A stretch of 64,000 nucleotides of DNA from Brevibacterium renqingii (GCF_017808105.1 NZ_JADBHF010000004.1:186001-250000); one strand, 5' to 3'. Counted from the first letter of the stretch, positions 54,157 through 63,190 are shown. The notes: generated by a model from the letters alone, not told the origin. Numbers and translations: made by a program.

Positions 54157-55851
54157 TCACCGTGTGCTGTCTCCTGTCAGGTGGGGTCCACTTTCGGGAG
54201 CCGCGTATTCGAGCAGCTCCGGGTGATTCGCATCGAACGCGGGGCGTTCGGAACGGATCTTCGGCAGCGTGGCGAAGTTGTGGCGCGGGGGTGGGCAGGA
54301 GGTCGCCCATTCGAGCGAGGCTCCGTAGCCCCAGGGGTCGTCGACGGTGACCTTCGGCGCGTTGCGGGCGGTGATCCAGACGTTCCAGAAGAACGGAACC
54401 ATGGACAGACCCAGCAGCATCGCACCGACCGTCGACACCTGATTCAACCAGGTGAAACCGTCCTGAGGCAGGTAGTCGGCATAGCGACGCGGCATGCCGT
54501 GGACACCCAGCCAGTGTTGGATGAGGAAAGTGCCGTGGAAGCCGATGAACAGCATCCAGAAGTGGATGTGACCGAGCTTCTCGTTGAGCATCCTGCCGGT
54601 CCACTTCGGCCACCAGAAATAGAACCCGGCGAACATCGCGAACACGACGGTGCCGAAGACGACATAGTGGAAGTGCGCGACGACGAAGTAGGTGTCCGAC
54701 ACCTGCTGATCGAGTGCGGGGCTGGCCAGGATCACACCGGTGAGTCCGCCGAACAGGAACGTCGCCAGGAAGCCGATCGCCCACACGATCGGAGTCTCGA
54801 AGGTGATCGACCCTCGCCACATCGTGCCGATCCAGTTGAAGAATTTCACGCCCGTCGGAATCGCGATGAGCATTGTCATGAACGCGAAGAACGGCAACGC
54901 GACCACACCGGTGACGAACATATGGTGGGCCCAGACCGTGACCGACAGCGCGGCGATCGCGATGGTCGCGAACACGAGTTCCTTGTACCCGAACACCGGT
55001 TTGCGGCTGAAGACGGGGAAGATCTCTGTCACAATGCCGAAGAACGGCAGCGCGATCACATACACCTCGGGGTGGCCGAAGAACCAGAACAAGTGCTGCC
55101 AGAGAATCGGTCCCCCGTTGCCCGGACTGAACACATGGGAGCCCAGGATCCTGTCTGCGCCGAGGACGAGCAGCGCCGCGGCCAGGGGTTGGAAGGCCAT
55201 GAGCACGAGGATGCCGGTGATCAGCGTGTTCCAGGTGAAGATCGGCATGCGGAACATGGTCATACCCGGTGCGCGCATCGTGATGATGGTGGTGATGAGG
55301 TTGACAGAGCTGAGGATCGTGCCGAAGCCCTGCAGCGCGAGTCCGAGGACCCACAGATTGCCGCCGACGCCGGGCGTGAAAGTCGTGTTGTTCAGCGGAG
55401 CATAGGCAGTCCAGCCGAAGGCCGCGGCTCCCTGCGGGGTGAGGAAGCCCGACAGCGCGATCAGCGACCCGAAGAGGTACATCCAGAAGGCGAAGGCGTT
55501 CAGACGTGGGAACGCCACGTCCGGGGCACCGACCTGCAATGGCATGATGACATTGGCGAAGCCGGCGAACAGCGGAGTGGCGAACATCAGCAGCATCAGA
55601 GTGCCGTGCATGGTGAACAGCTGGTTGTACTGTTCCTTGGTCTCGACGATCTGCATGCCGGGCTCGAAGAGCTCGAGGCGGATGATCAGCGCCATCACGC
55701 CGCCGACGCAGAAGAAGAAGAACGAACCGAGCAGATACATGTACCCGATCGTCTTGTGGTCCGTCGACGTGATCCAGTCGACGATGATCTTGCCCTTGCT
55801 CCGTGGGACCTCGGGAGCGTCCGGAGTCGCCTGTTCGATTGTGGCGGTCAT
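54157..55851 (-). CDS. ctaD: Cytochrome c oxidase subunit I
   Basis: Catalytic subunit of the aa3-type terminal oxidase, 564 residues, twelve helices. Haem and copper ligands are visible: MHGTLML near 85 (haem a), [10 protein letters not shown] near 265 (copper-B histidine and the cross-linked tyrosine), AHHMFVTG near 315 (copper-B pair), and [11 protein letters not shown] near 395 (haem a and a3 ligands). It begins with [12 protein letters not shown], as usual in actinobacteria. AAGG lies 9 bases before the ATG. No ctaC, ctaE, ctaF or qcr genes are near, so this is a solitary ctaD, as in several actinobacteria. Confidence 0.95.
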   Translation of the reverse strand: MTATIEQATPDAPEVPRSKGKIIVDWITSTDHKTIGYMYLLGSFFFFCVGGVMALIIRLELFEPGMQIVETKEQYNQLFTMHGTLMLLMFATPLFAGFANVIMPLQVGAPDVAFPRLNAFAFWMYLFGSLIALSGFLTPQGAAAFGWTAYAPLNNTTFTPGVGGNLWVLGLALQGFGTILSSVNLITTIITMRAPGMTMFRMPIFTWNTLITGILVLMAFQPLAAALLVLGADRILGSHVFSPGNGGPILWQHLFWFFGHPEVYVIALPFFGIVTEIFPVFSRKPVFGYKELVFATIAIAALSVTVWAHHMFVTGVVALPFFAFMTMLIAIPTGVKFFNWIGTMWRGSITFETPIVWAIGFLATFLFGGLTGVILASPALDQQVSDTYFVVAHFHYVVFGTVVFAMFAGFYFWWPKWTGRMLNEKLGHIHFWMLFIGFHGTFLIQHWLGVHGMPRRYADYLPQDGFTWLNQVSTVGAMLLGLSMVPFFWNVWITARNAPKVTVDDPWGYGASLEWATSCPPPRHNFATLPKIRSERPAFDANHPELLEYAAPESGPHLTGDSTR

Positions 55852-56245
55852 TGTTCAGCACCTTCTTTCGGGTACCAATTGCGATCGCATTCAGGGTCGG
55901 ACTGGCTGACGCTGCTCTCATCGATGAGATGACGCGTCTATTCGGTGAGTTCGACCGTATGTGCGACGTGGAAGTTGAAGAACATGTCTGAGCGGCATCC
56001 CCCTGCTCAGCTCGGCGCACTTCGCCGTATTCGCCTTCTTTCTCAGCAGACAAGGAGTCTGCTGAATCGTTTCATTCGAGCGCTGCTGTCTCCCAGTCTA
56101 GTGCCGGGCCCAGGAGATGGACCCAGCGATTTTCCCCTCACCGGAGAATCTGTCGATGCTGAGGTTCCGCGTCCGTCCTGCTGCTTCCTGAAGCCGGCGG
56201 TGGTGTGCAGTACCGTTGAAGGGCTGTCAGAGGAAAGGGAGCCCA
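55852..56245. other. Intergenic region between ctaD and corA
   Basis: About 390 bases between divergent genes. It should hold the ctaD promoter and the corA promoter. I found no convincing hexamer pair, no hairpin and no credible small gene; open frames across it are extensions of shadow frames opposite ctaD. Confidence 0.5.
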
Positions 56246-57376
56246 ATGGCCAGAGCACGCAGGCACAAGTCCGAACGGCCGACGCGGCGCAAGCGATCGT
56301 CGATGGCCTCGAAGGCGACGGTCCCCGAGGCGCCGACGCTCTTCAGCCGCCGCATCATCGACAGCCAACCGCAGGAGATGCGCGTCGCCCGGTCCTTCTC
56401 CGAGGCACTGTCGGCACACGACCCGGAGGACTCCGGTCCGAGCGCTCCCAGCTCGATCACGCAGGTCGTCATCCCCCGCTCCACTCCCGGACTGCTCGAG
56501 GAGATCGCTTCGACCTGGCAGCTGCACCCCGTTGTCGTCGACGATCTCTTCCACGCCAACCAGCGGGCCAAGGTCGATCGCTACGACGAGGTCCTCTTCG
56601 TCGTCATCAAAGCAGCGGTGTACCGCGATGCGATCGAAGAGGTCGAGTTCAACGAGTTCCACCTGCTCATGAAGGACGACGTTCTGGTCATCATCTGTCA
56701 GGGCGACCGGTTCATCGACGGCACTCCGATCCCCGAACGCGTCGAGGACATCACCGCCTACTTCACGAACGAGAAGCGCAGCTGGAGGACCGACCGTCAG
56801 CTGCTCTCTTTGGGCCCCGAAGCCCTCGTGTACCGGCTCCTCGATACCGCAGTCGATACGTACTTCCCCGTCCTCGACGGTCTGCAGGACGACAAGGACG
56901 GCATCGAACGGCAGGTTTTCAGCGGAGACACCGCCGCGGCCGAACGCATCTACCTGCTCAGTCAGGAGGTCATCGACGTCCTCCACAACTCCACGCATCT
57001 CAATCGCCTGACGCAGGCGCTGGGAAACGGGGCCGCCAAATATGCGATCCCCGACGAGCTGCGTGCCTACCTCGACGATGTCACCGACCACCTCACCCGG
57101 GTCCTCGCCGAGGCGGGTGAGCTGCGGGAGGCCCTGTCCCAGATCCTCAACGTCAACTCCACGCTCGTCGCCCAGCGTCAGAATGAGGATATGAAGAAGA
57201 TCTCCGGCTGGGCCGCGATCCTCTTCGCACCCACCCTCATCGGCGCGATCTACGGTATGAACTTCGACGATATGCCCGAACTCCACTGGGCCTTCGGCTA
57301 TCCGATGGCGCTGGGCCTCATGCTCGGTCTCGGCATCGTGCTCTACGTCGTGTTCAAGACGAAGAAGTGGATGTGA
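56246..57376 (+). CDS. corA: CorA-family magnesium/divalent cation channel
   Basis: A 376-residue CorA protein forming a pentameric Mg2+ (or Co2+) channel. The long N-terminal cytoplasmic domain (about 1-305) includes WQLHPVVVDDLFHANQRAKVDRYDEVLFVVIKA (about 90-122) and HLTRVLAEAGELREALSQILNVN, the stalk helix. The two C-terminal helices flank the pore signature YGMNFDDMPELHW (about 338-350), with the GMN selectivity motif. The last residues KTKKWM are basic, as usual. ATG at 56246 has GGGAG ahead; an ATG ten codons upstream is an alternative. Ends overlap the converging GT4 gene by 23 bases. Confidence 0.92.
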   Translation: MARARRHKSERPTRRKRSSMASKATVPEAPTLFSRRIIDSQPQEMRVARSFSEALSAHDPEDSGPSAPSSITQVVIPRSTPGLLEEIASTWQLHPVVVDDLFHANQRAKVDRYDEVLFVVIKAAVYRDAIEEVEFNEFHLLMKDDVLVIICQGDRFIDGTPIPERVEDITAYFTNEKRSWRTDRQLLSLGPEALVYRLLDTAVDTYFPVLDGLQDDKDGIERQVFSGDTAAAERIYLLSQEVIDVLHNSTHLNRLTQALGNGAAKYAIPDELRAYLDDVTDHLTRVLAEAGELREALSQILNVNSTLVAQRQNEDMKKISGWAAILFAPTLIGAIYGMNFDDMPELHWAFGYPMALGLMLGLGIVLYVVFKTKKWM

Positions 57377-59249
57377 GGTCAGCTGATCCGCCGGTCACAT
57401 CGACCGGCCTGTGAGCCATTCGAGCGCTGAGGTTCCCATGCTTGGTCGTATAGAGCTCCATCCTGCCGGCCTGATTCGCGATCGCGTCATCGGCGCCGGC
57501 GATGCGGGCCCGGTTGAAGCTTCTTCCGTCGATGAGATCGACCGAGAAGTCAAGGTATCCATCGACGCCGTCAGGGAATCCGGCTGCCGGCAGCGTGACA
57601 GTGAGCAGTCTGTTCCGGCAACTGGCTGCAACCCGTCCGTAGAAGCAGCCTGCACGCGACTTCCACGAGACATACGCAGCTTCGGGAACGAACGAGCCGA
57701 GTCCGGAGATGTCCACGTCGAGCTGGATTCCGGTGGCGGCCGCCTCTGCCCCTCGGAGTTGGGCATGCAGCTCATCGAGGTGAACGATGGGCGTGAAAGA
57801 CTGCTCTGCCAACACCTGCCCCCATCTCTGCACGATCGCAGTCTCAGAGAAGTCGGCGGCTCTCTCGATCGCTCTCTGTCTCATCGTCCGCACCTCGTCA
57901 TCCGACATCGAGAGGAACTGCAGGATGGTCTCTGTCAGAGCGTCGACATCTCCGGGACGAACTGTGAAGCCGTTCACCCCGTGCTCGATGATATCCGCCG
58001 GGCCGTAATCCATCGCATAGCAGATCGGGATACAGCCTGCGGACATGCTTTCGAGCACGACAAGGGGCAGCCCCTCAAACCGACTAGTCAGGAGGCTGAA
58101 CGAGCTCGTGTGGAATTTCGATTTGGCACCTGTCGTGTGACCGTGCAGCCGAATGTCACCCGTCACACCGGACTCATCGATGAGATCAGTCAGCATCGGT
58201 CTGTCCTCGCCTTCTCCGTAGACGTCGAGAGTCACGTCCGGATTGTCGGCTCTCACGTGTGCGATGGCCGTGATGGCATCTTCGACTCGCTTCTCGGGAA
58301 CCAAACGCGCGATCATCGCGCCCCTGCCGCGCGGCCGAAGCAGTGTCGGATCACCGTGCAGGTCGTCTGTGAAGTTCGGGACCGTCCTCAGCTTGTCTGT
58401 AGTCAGCCGAAGCTCGTCCATGTCTCGACGCTGTTCGTCTGTGAGCGTTGTGACCAGGTCGAAGGCATCGAGATTGCTCAGTAGACCGAACTTACCTTCG
58501 GCTAACGTTCTGTGGACTCCGTCACCCGCACCGTCGAGGTGGTGACTGTGAACCACCTGGCAGAGCATGACATTGTCGCGTCGATACTCATGAACGAAGT
58601 TGCCGACAAAAGCCGAATCGCAGATGAGGAAGGTCTTCCTCGTTCCGATGACGACGTCGAGCCACGCCTGATAGAACTCGCGGGCCGTGGACCACTGCGC
58701 GATAGCCTTCTGCTCGCGGTCGAACAGGGTGATCCGACGTCCTCCCCGTCGGCCGCGCTTCTTCATATCCTGGCGATCGACGACCAGTAGGTGGCCGCGA
58801 TCGTGGTAACGGTCGACCTGGAGAAGTCGCTTCTCAGAGTCTCGCCTGAACTCAGACCAGTCCTGCCCAGTTCTCTGCAGCACGTCAGCAGTCGACCTCG
58901 GGTCGGCTTCCTCGGTGCCAATCATTCTGCGCAGCTTCCGATCCGACCATGTGGTCAGGTCCTGCCAGAGATTCTGCACCTTCACCCGGCGATCGATGCG
59001 CCCTTCGTCACGAAGCTCGAGTTCTCGTTCCTGGCCTTTCAGCTCCGGGCTCAAGGTCAGAATGTCTACCCGGCGATTGTCCAGGCGCGCGAACGCCGAG
59101 CTGCGTTCGAGGGCGACCGTGGTCATCCCGCCGAAGTCGTAACCGATGCCCCATGTCAAGGTGTAGTAGCGTCCTTCGGGCAGCAGGCCGCGGTGGGGAA
59201 AGCGGTGAGGGAAGGGGCGCGCTGAAGTGCTTCTGGGGTCGGTGTCCAT
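57354..59249 (-). CDS. GT4 glycosyltransferase, TagE-like, second paralogue
   Basis: A 631-residue paralogue of the enzyme at 39.2-41.1 kb: same N-terminal insertion (LTWGIGYDFGGMTTVALE near 30-47, NLWQDL near 93), same GT-B core (ARLVPEKRVEDAITAI near 325, EGLPLVVLESMSAG near 398 with E-x7-E), and the same kind of C-terminal beta domain with LYTTKHGNLSARM near 605. It probably adds a sugar to the same or a related polyol-phosphate polymer, although it lies 8 kb from the main cluster. No ribosome site precedes the ATG. A TAGCAT hexamer 7 bases ahead suggests a leaderless transcript. Confidence 0.82.
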   Translation of the reverse strand: MDTDPRSTSARPFPHRFPHRGLLPEGRYYTLTWGIGYDFGGMTTVALERSSAFARLDNRRVDILTLSPELKGQERELELRDEGRIDRRVKVQNLWQDLTTWSDRKLRRMIGTEEADPRSTADVLQRTGQDWSEFRRDSEKRLLQVDRYHDRGHLLVVDRQDMKKRGRRGGRRITLFDREQKAIAQWSTAREFYQAWLDVVIGTRKTFLICDSAFVGNFVHEYRRDNVMLCQVVHSHHLDGAGDGVHRTLAEGKFGLLSNLDAFDLVTTLTDEQRRDMDELRLTTDKLRTVPNFTDDLHGDPTLLRPRGRGAMIARLVPEKRVEDAITAIAHVRADNPDVTLDVYGEGEDRPMLTDLIDESGVTGDIRLHGHTTGAKSKFHTSSFSLLTSRFEGLPLVVLESMSAGCIPICYAMDYGPADIIEHGVNGFTVRPGDVDALTETILQFLSMSDDEVRTMRQRAIERAADFSETAIVQRWGQVLAEQSFTPIVHLDELHAQLRGAEAAATGIQLDVDISGLGSFVPEAAYVSWKSRAGCFYGRVAASCRNRLLTVTLPAAGFPDGVDGYLDFSVDLIDGRSFNRARIAGADDAIANQAGRMELYTTKHGNLSARMAHRPVDVTGGSADLTSTSSS

Positions 59250-59256
59250 TATAGAA

Positions 59257-59262
59257 ATGCTA
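59257..59262 (-). promoter_or_regulatory. Possible -10 for leaderless GT4 transcript
   Basis: TAGCAT lies seven bases before the ATG at 59249, with no Shine-Dalgarno sequence in between. No clear -35. A nearby TATAAT overlaps the start codon itself and cannot serve this start. Confidence 0.35.
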
Positions 59263-59346
59263 ATGAATGACCCTCCAAATGCCAGTAGGCACACCTCTTC
59301 TTCTGGTCATGATCATTCTCTGCACGTTCGCCGAAATCCTCTGAAG

Positions 59347-60252
59347 TCAGACCGTTTGGGACGGTGTCGGCCGGTCGAAGAAGAGCGAGCGCTCCCTGAC
59401 GAGGATCACTGCCGACACGACGAGGAGGATCCCCGTCTGGATGAGCTTCGAGTCAGGCTCGGTCATGAAGATCTCCGCCGACATGTTCGCCGAAGCATGG
59501 AAGACGACGGGCACCAGAATGCTGCGTCCGCAGCGGTAGTACAGCCAGTTCATCAGCAGTACGAAGGCGATCATCGAGACGGGAAAATTGAGAGTGGCGA
59601 GCACACCCGACTCGACCACCTCATTCTGGTAGTAGCCGTCGATGAACGACAGCGGCACGTGCCACAGCGCCCAGATGAGAGTGAAGAGCATCGAAGCGGA
59701 GAAGACCCGCATCTTCCGCACCAGAGTGTCGGTGCCGTAGCTGTGCCAGGACAGCTCCTCGACGATCGCGGCTCCGATGAGCGTCACCCAGGCAGGCATG
59801 AGACCGGTCGAGAATGTGAAGCCTCCGCGCAGGGAGAACTGGTCCACACCATGGCCGAAGAGCAACGACAGCCCTTGGGCAGCCATGAGGCTGACCGGGA
59901 CCAGGAGCACGGCGGTCAGCACCCACGGCATTCGGTCCGCTCTCGGCCATTTCAGCCTCTCGACGATATCCGTTCGAAGCCTCGGACTGCGCCGGATGAG
60001 AGCGACGACCACTGCCAAAGGAGAGAACAGGCCGGCCAATGACAACACGAGCGTGGAGACGAGCACTTCCGTGCTCTGCACCGGCAGATGGCTGAGATAG
60101 GCCGCTGCGAACCAGAACCCCCAGGGCAGTGCCGTGGCCCACACGTAGAACGCGACCGGCCTGGAGTATTCGAGCAGAATCGCTTCGTCCTGCCGACCCC
60201 GAGCCGGGCGGGAATCGACCGGGGGGTTTCCGATCGTCGAGTCTGCAACCAT
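59347..60252 (-). CDS. CPBP family intramembrane metalloprotease-like protein
   Basis: A 301-residue membrane protein with about eight helices, of the CPBP (Abi) group related to CAAX protease Rce1. The first motif reads VEELSWHSYG near 165 (the two metal-site glutamates kept, histidine where arginine is common), the second LWHVPLSFIDG near 197, and the last HASANMSAE near 250. The residues needed for a metal site are present, so it may be an active protease; in bacteria such proteins often act in bacteriocin immunity or prenyl-protein processing. A TAATCT hexamer 7 bases ahead of the ATG and no ribosome site suggest a leaderless message. Confidence 0.82.
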   Translation of the reverse strand: MVADSTIGNPPVDSRPARGRQDEAILLEYSRPVAFYVWATALPWGFWFAAAYLSHLPVQSTEVLVSTLVLSLAGLFSPLAVVVALIRRSPRLRTDIVERLKWPRADRMPWVLTAVLLVPVSLMAAQGLSLLFGHGVDQFSLRGGFTFSTGLMPAWVTLIGAAIVEELSWHSYGTDTLVRKMRVFSASMLFTLIWALWHVPLSFIDGYYQNEVVESGVLATLNFPVSMIAFVLLMNWLYYRCGRSILVPVVFHASANMSAEIFMTEPDSKLIQTGILLVVSAVILVRERSLFFDRPTPSQTV

Positions 60253-60259
60253 GCCACAG

Positions 60260-60265
60260 AGATTA
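60260..60265 (-). promoter_or_regulatory. Possible -10 for leaderless CPBP transcript
   Basis: TAATCT on the minus strand, seven bases before the ATG at 60252. Confidence 0.4.
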
Positions 60266-60434
60266 GAGTCACCGGTCGGCGTTGACCAGGTGTGCACGAT
60301 CCTCAGCGGGATGCCCGCGAATTCGCGCCCTGTCCGATGCCCGGCACTCCGACGCCTGGCACGGTTCGCTGCCCGTTCGCCTCCTCTGCCGGTCGCGTTC
60401 ACCGGCTCTTCGCCGTTCGGACGCCTGACCTCCG

Positions 60435-60440
60435 TAGCCT
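60435..60440 (+). promoter_or_regulatory. Possible -10 for leaderless GDPD transcript
   Basis: TAGCCT seven bases before the GTG at 60448, with no ribosome site. Weakest of the four such elements in this region. Confidence 0.3.
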
Positions 60441-60447
60441 CACCAGC

Positions 60448-61329
60448 GTGGCTACTCAGACAACGACCTCGACACATATGCGTCCATTCCTCGCGACTGC
60501 GGTGCTCGCAGCCTCCGCGACTATCGGCACCGCTCTCACCCCGGCGGCTGCCTCCGGCCCCGGTTCGGCCGCCACCGATCATCCCGCGGCCCTCGGCTCA
60601 CCGGCAGCACACGACTATGCCGCTCCGGACACGGTCTCCGAGCTCGGATTCCCGACCACAATCTCCCATCGCGGCGGTGCCGACGTCTATCCGGAGGAGT
60701 CCATGGAAGGGTTCACCGCCTCGGCGCGGGACGGGTTCCTGCCCGAGATGGACATCCAGTTCCTCGCCGACGGCACGCCCGTGCTCATCCACGACGACAC
60801 CGCCGACCGCACACTCAACGGCGTCAGCGGACCCGTCCGCGAGCTCAGCCGGCAGGAGTGGGACTCTGCGACGATCAAGCATCCGACAGGCGGCCCCGAG
60901 GCGGCGACGGTGACCCTGGACGAGCTGCTCGACGAGCTGGGCGGCGAGGTCGTCCTCGTCCCCGAGATCAAGCCCGGGGCCACCTCGGCGGAGGTCGACC
61001 GGGTGCTCGACGAATTCGACGATCGCGGCCTCGCCGACTCCCTCATCGTCCAGTCCTTCGACTTCTCGGCGGCGAAGACGATCGCCGACCGCGGCTACAC
61101 CTCGCTCTACCTCATGGGCTCGACCCTGCCGAAGGAATCACCTTCCGAGATCAAGGACGCCGGCATCGACTGGGTGGGACCGAGCAAGAACCTGCCGACG
61201 AACACTATGCGCAAGCTCGACAAGGCAGGCTTCCACGTCGCCCCCTACACGCTGCCGACTGCCAAGGACGGCCACCGACTGCCCGGCTGGATCGACGGCT
61301 TCTTCACCGACGACGCATGGAGCGATTGA
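60448..61329 (+). CDS. Secreted glycerophosphodiester phosphodiesterase
   Basis: A 293-residue exported GDPD-family enzyme that cleaves glycerophosphodiesters to glycerol 3-phosphate and an alcohol. A signal peptide (RPFLATAVLAASATIGTAL, cleavage after AAA/AAS near 36) is followed by the TIM barrel: TISHRGGADVYPEES near 72 (catalytic His and Arg region), EMDIQFLADGTPVLIHDD near 100 (metal-binding E-x-D and second His), VPEIKPG near 173, and the exit block GWIDGFFTDDAW. GTG at 60448 is used on account of a TAnnnT hexamer; ATG at 60478 is equally possible. It might also trim polyol-phosphate wall polymers, which is inference. Confidence 0.88.
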   Translation: MATQTTTSTHMRPFLATAVLAASATIGTALTPAAASGPGSAATDHPAALGSPAAHDYAAPDTVSELGFPTTISHRGGADVYPEESMEGFTASARDGFLPEMDIQFLADGTPVLIHDDTADRTLNGVSGPVRELSRQEWDSATIKHPTGGPEAATVTLDELLDELGGEVVLVPEIKPGATSAEVDRVLDEFDDRGLADSLIVQSFDFSAAKTIADRGYTSLYLMGSTLPKESPSEIKDAGIDWVGPSKNLPTNTMRKLDKAGFHVAPYTLPTAKDGHRLPGWIDGFFTDDAWSD

Positions 61330-61345
61330 GCAGAGAGCGATTGAG

Positions 61346-61351
61346 TAGACT
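61346..61351 (+). promoter_or_regulatory. Probable -10 for leaderless pyrimidine-reductase transcript
   Basis: TAGACT with a six-base gap (GCACAG) before the ATG at 61358, which puts transcription start at the first base of the coding sequence. Confidence 0.5.
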
Positions 61352-61357
61352 GCACAG

Positions 61358-62119
61358 ATGGAGCCTCTCGAACGCAGTGCACCGATCCCGGATCCGCTGG
61401 CGCCCTATCTCGCAGTCGACCGCTCCCAGCCGCGGCACGAATGCTGGGTGGCCGGACACATGGTGGCCGGTCTCGACGGGACCGCCTCCATCCATGGACG
61501 CGTCGGCGCCCTGTCGACCGCACCCGATCAGGACCTGTTCCGTCGGATGCGGCAGATCGCCGATGTCGTCATGGTCGGCGCCCAGACGGTGCGCAGTGAA
61601 GGGTATGCGCCGATGCGGCTGGACGAGGACGCCCAGACGCAGCGCCGGGTTCGGGGCCAGTCCGAGATGCCGCCGGTGGCGGTGGTCAGTCGCAGCCTCG
61701 ACCTCGATTGGTCCTCCCAGGTCTTCGCCGGAGCACCCGAGCACGCGCGCACCATCGTCATCACGTGCGCGAAAGCCGATCCCGAGCGGCTGGCCGCTGC
61801 GGAACAGGCGGCCACGATCATCATCGCCGGCGAGGACCGCGTCGAACCGGCGAAGGCGCTGCAGGCTCTGGCCGGTCTCGGCTACCGCGTCGTGCTCTGC
61901 GAAGGTGGACCGCGCTGGCTCGGCGAGCTAGTCGCAGCCGACCGCCTCGACGAACTGTGCCTGTCGATCTCACCGATGATGGGCGGTGACCAGCTGCCGG
62001 TGAGCGTCGCCCCGCCCGGGACGGGCATCGCGCAGTTCGCCCTGCAGTCCACGATGGTCGCCGATGACACGCTCTTCCTCCGCTACGAGGCGAAGCCGCC
62101 GGAAGAGGGACGGTCATGA
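61358..62119 (+). CDS. Pyrimidine reductase family protein (RibD C-terminal fold)
   Basis: A 253-residue protein of the dihydrofolate-reductase-like RibD C-terminal family. ECWVAGHMVAGLDGTASIHGR (about 28-48) opens the Rossmann-like fold. DVVMVGAQTVRSEGYAPM (about 69-86) holds the conserved V-G-A-x-T-V/I-R block for NADPH, and VVLCEGGPRWLGEL near 185 is the second family signature. It may reduce a pyrimidine or flavin precursor, but it stands alone without riboflavin genes. The stop overlaps the start of the flavin reductase gene (ATGA), so they act together or are at least translated together. Confidence 0.88.
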   Translation: MEPLERSAPIPDPLAPYLAVDRSQPRHECWVAGHMVAGLDGTASIHGRVGALSTAPDQDLFRRMRQIADVVMVGAQTVRSEGYAPMRLDEDAQTQRRVRGQSEMPPVAVVSRSLDLDWSSQVFAGAPEHARTIVITCAKADPERLAAAEQAATIIIAGEDRVEPAKALQALAGLGYRVVLCEGGPRWLGELVAADRLDELCLSISPMMGGDQLPVSVAPPGTGIAQFALQSTMVADDTLFLRYEAKPPEEGRS

Positions 62120-62622
62120 GCACCGGCTTCGACGCTCTCATGGGCTCGGTCGATGCCCCGCTCATCGTCGTGACCACCTCGGCGGAGGGCGAACGGGCCG
62201 GTTGCCTCGTGGGGTTCCATTCGCAGGCGAGCATCAGCCCGCAGCGGTACTGCTTCTGGCTGTCGAAGGCCAACCACACCTACCGGGTGGCTCTGCGCTC
62301 CGACCACTTCGCCGTGCACTTCCTCACGAGCAGCGATGTGGAGCTGGCGCGCCACTTCGGCTCCCGCTCCGGTTCCGAGGCGGACAAGTTCACGGACCTC
62401 GAGGTCACCGTCACCGAGGAGGGCGTACCGCTGCTTGCGGACCTGCCGAATCGCCTCCTCGTCGATCGCGTCGCGATGCTCGACGACGGAGGCGACCACG
62501 TGTGCACCACAGCACACGTGCTCTCTGCCGAATCCGCGGGAGACTTCACACCCCTGCACGCCTCCCAGCTGGGAGACCTCACTCCCGGCCACACCAGCGA
62601 CGAACGCGCCGTCCGCCCATAA
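62116..62622 (+). CDS. Flavin reductase family protein
   Basis: A 168-residue flavin reductase-like FMN-binding protein. VTTSAEGERAGCLVGFHSQASISPQRYCFWLSKANHTYRVAL (about 18-60) has the family order: strand, the flavin phosphate segment around SxQASISP, and NHTYR. HFAVHFLTSSDVELARHFGS (about 64-83) and DHVCTTAHVLSAE (about 133-145) with a histidine follow. It would supply reduced FMN or FAD to a monooxygenase, or act as a small flavoprotein. Overlaps the pyrimidine-reductase gene by four bases. Confidence 0.85.
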   Translation: MSTGFDALMGSVDAPLIVVTTSAEGERAGCLVGFHSQASISPQRYCFWLSKANHTYRVALRSDHFAVHFLTSSDVELARHFGSRSGSEADKFTDLEVTVTEEGVPLLADLPNRLLVDRVAMLDDGGDHVCTTAHVLSAESAGDFTPLHASQLGDLTPGHTSDERAVRP

Positions 62623-62674
62623 GGTGAGTCACCGCACCCGTTCCTCGCCGCGACCGGGTCCGCACGATCCGGAG

Positions 62675-62680
62675 TAGAGT
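62675..62680 (+). promoter_or_regulatory. Probable -10 for leaderless CinA-type transcript
   Basis: TAGAGT followed by six bases (ACGCAC) and the GTG at 62687. Same spacing as upstream of the pyrimidine-reductase gene. Confidence 0.5.
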
Positions 62681-62686
62681 ACGCAC

Positions 62687-63190
62687 GTGTCCAGCTTTGA
62701 AGAGCATGAGAACAGCGCCGCGCAGGTCGCCGAGCGCCTCTCCGAGTTCTGCACCGAACACAGCATCCGGGTCGCGGCAGCGGAGTCGCTCACCGGCGGC
62801 AGGATCGCCAGCCACCTCTCCGCAGCCTCGGGGTCCGGAGACTGGTTCGCGGGCGGGGTGGTGGCGTATTCGAGTGAGGTCAAGCATCGACTTCTCAAGG
62901 TCCCGCGCGGCTCGGTGATCTCCCGCGAGGCAGTGGAGGCGATGGCCCGGTCCGTCAGTGACATGATGGACGCCGACGCGGTCGTCGCCGCCTCCGGCGC
63001 CGGCGGTCCGGAAGGTCAGGACGGCCAGGAGCCGGGGACGACGTGTCTGGCCGTCATCGTCGACGGCGAGGTCGAGACCGCGGTTCACCACTTCTCGGGC
63101 GAACCGCTCGACATCCTGTCCCAGGCCCAGGAGCGGGCGTTGGCAATGCTGCTGGAGGCGCTTCGGAAGCGGTATGACGGGTACTGTTGA
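62687..63190 (+). CDS. CinA-family nicotinamide-nucleotide amidase (PncC type)
   Basis: A 167-residue protein equal to the C-terminal CinA domain only. AAESLTGGRIASHLSAASGSGDWFAGGVVAYSSEVKHRLL (about 28-67) is its signature, with the catalytic serine/threonine region in ESLTGG. VVAASGAGGPEGQDGQEPGTTCLAVI (about 103-128) matches the second family block. Stand-alone proteins of this type hydrolyse nicotinamide mononucleotide to nicotinate mononucleotide in NAD recycling. Starts with GTG on what looks like a leaderless message. Confidence 0.88.
   Translation: MSSFEEHENSAAQVAERLSEFCTEHSIRVAAAESLTGGRIASHLSAASGSGDWFAGGVVAYSSEVKHRLLKVPRGSVISREAVEAMARSVSDMMDADAVVAASGAGGPEGQDGQEPGTTCLAVIVDGEVETAVHHFSGEPLDILSQAQERALAMLLEALRKRYDGYC

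Noticed and set aside
54076..56053. Very long open frames on both strands over ctaD (up to 644 codons)
   Set aside because: They are out-of-frame shadows of ctaD with Arg/His/Pro-rich composition and no domain; GC-rich codon bias keeps them open.
59247..59253. TATAAT overlapping the ATG of the second GT4 gene
   Set aside because: The start codon lies within the hexamer, so it cannot be the promoter for this start; TAGCAT seven bases upstream fits better.
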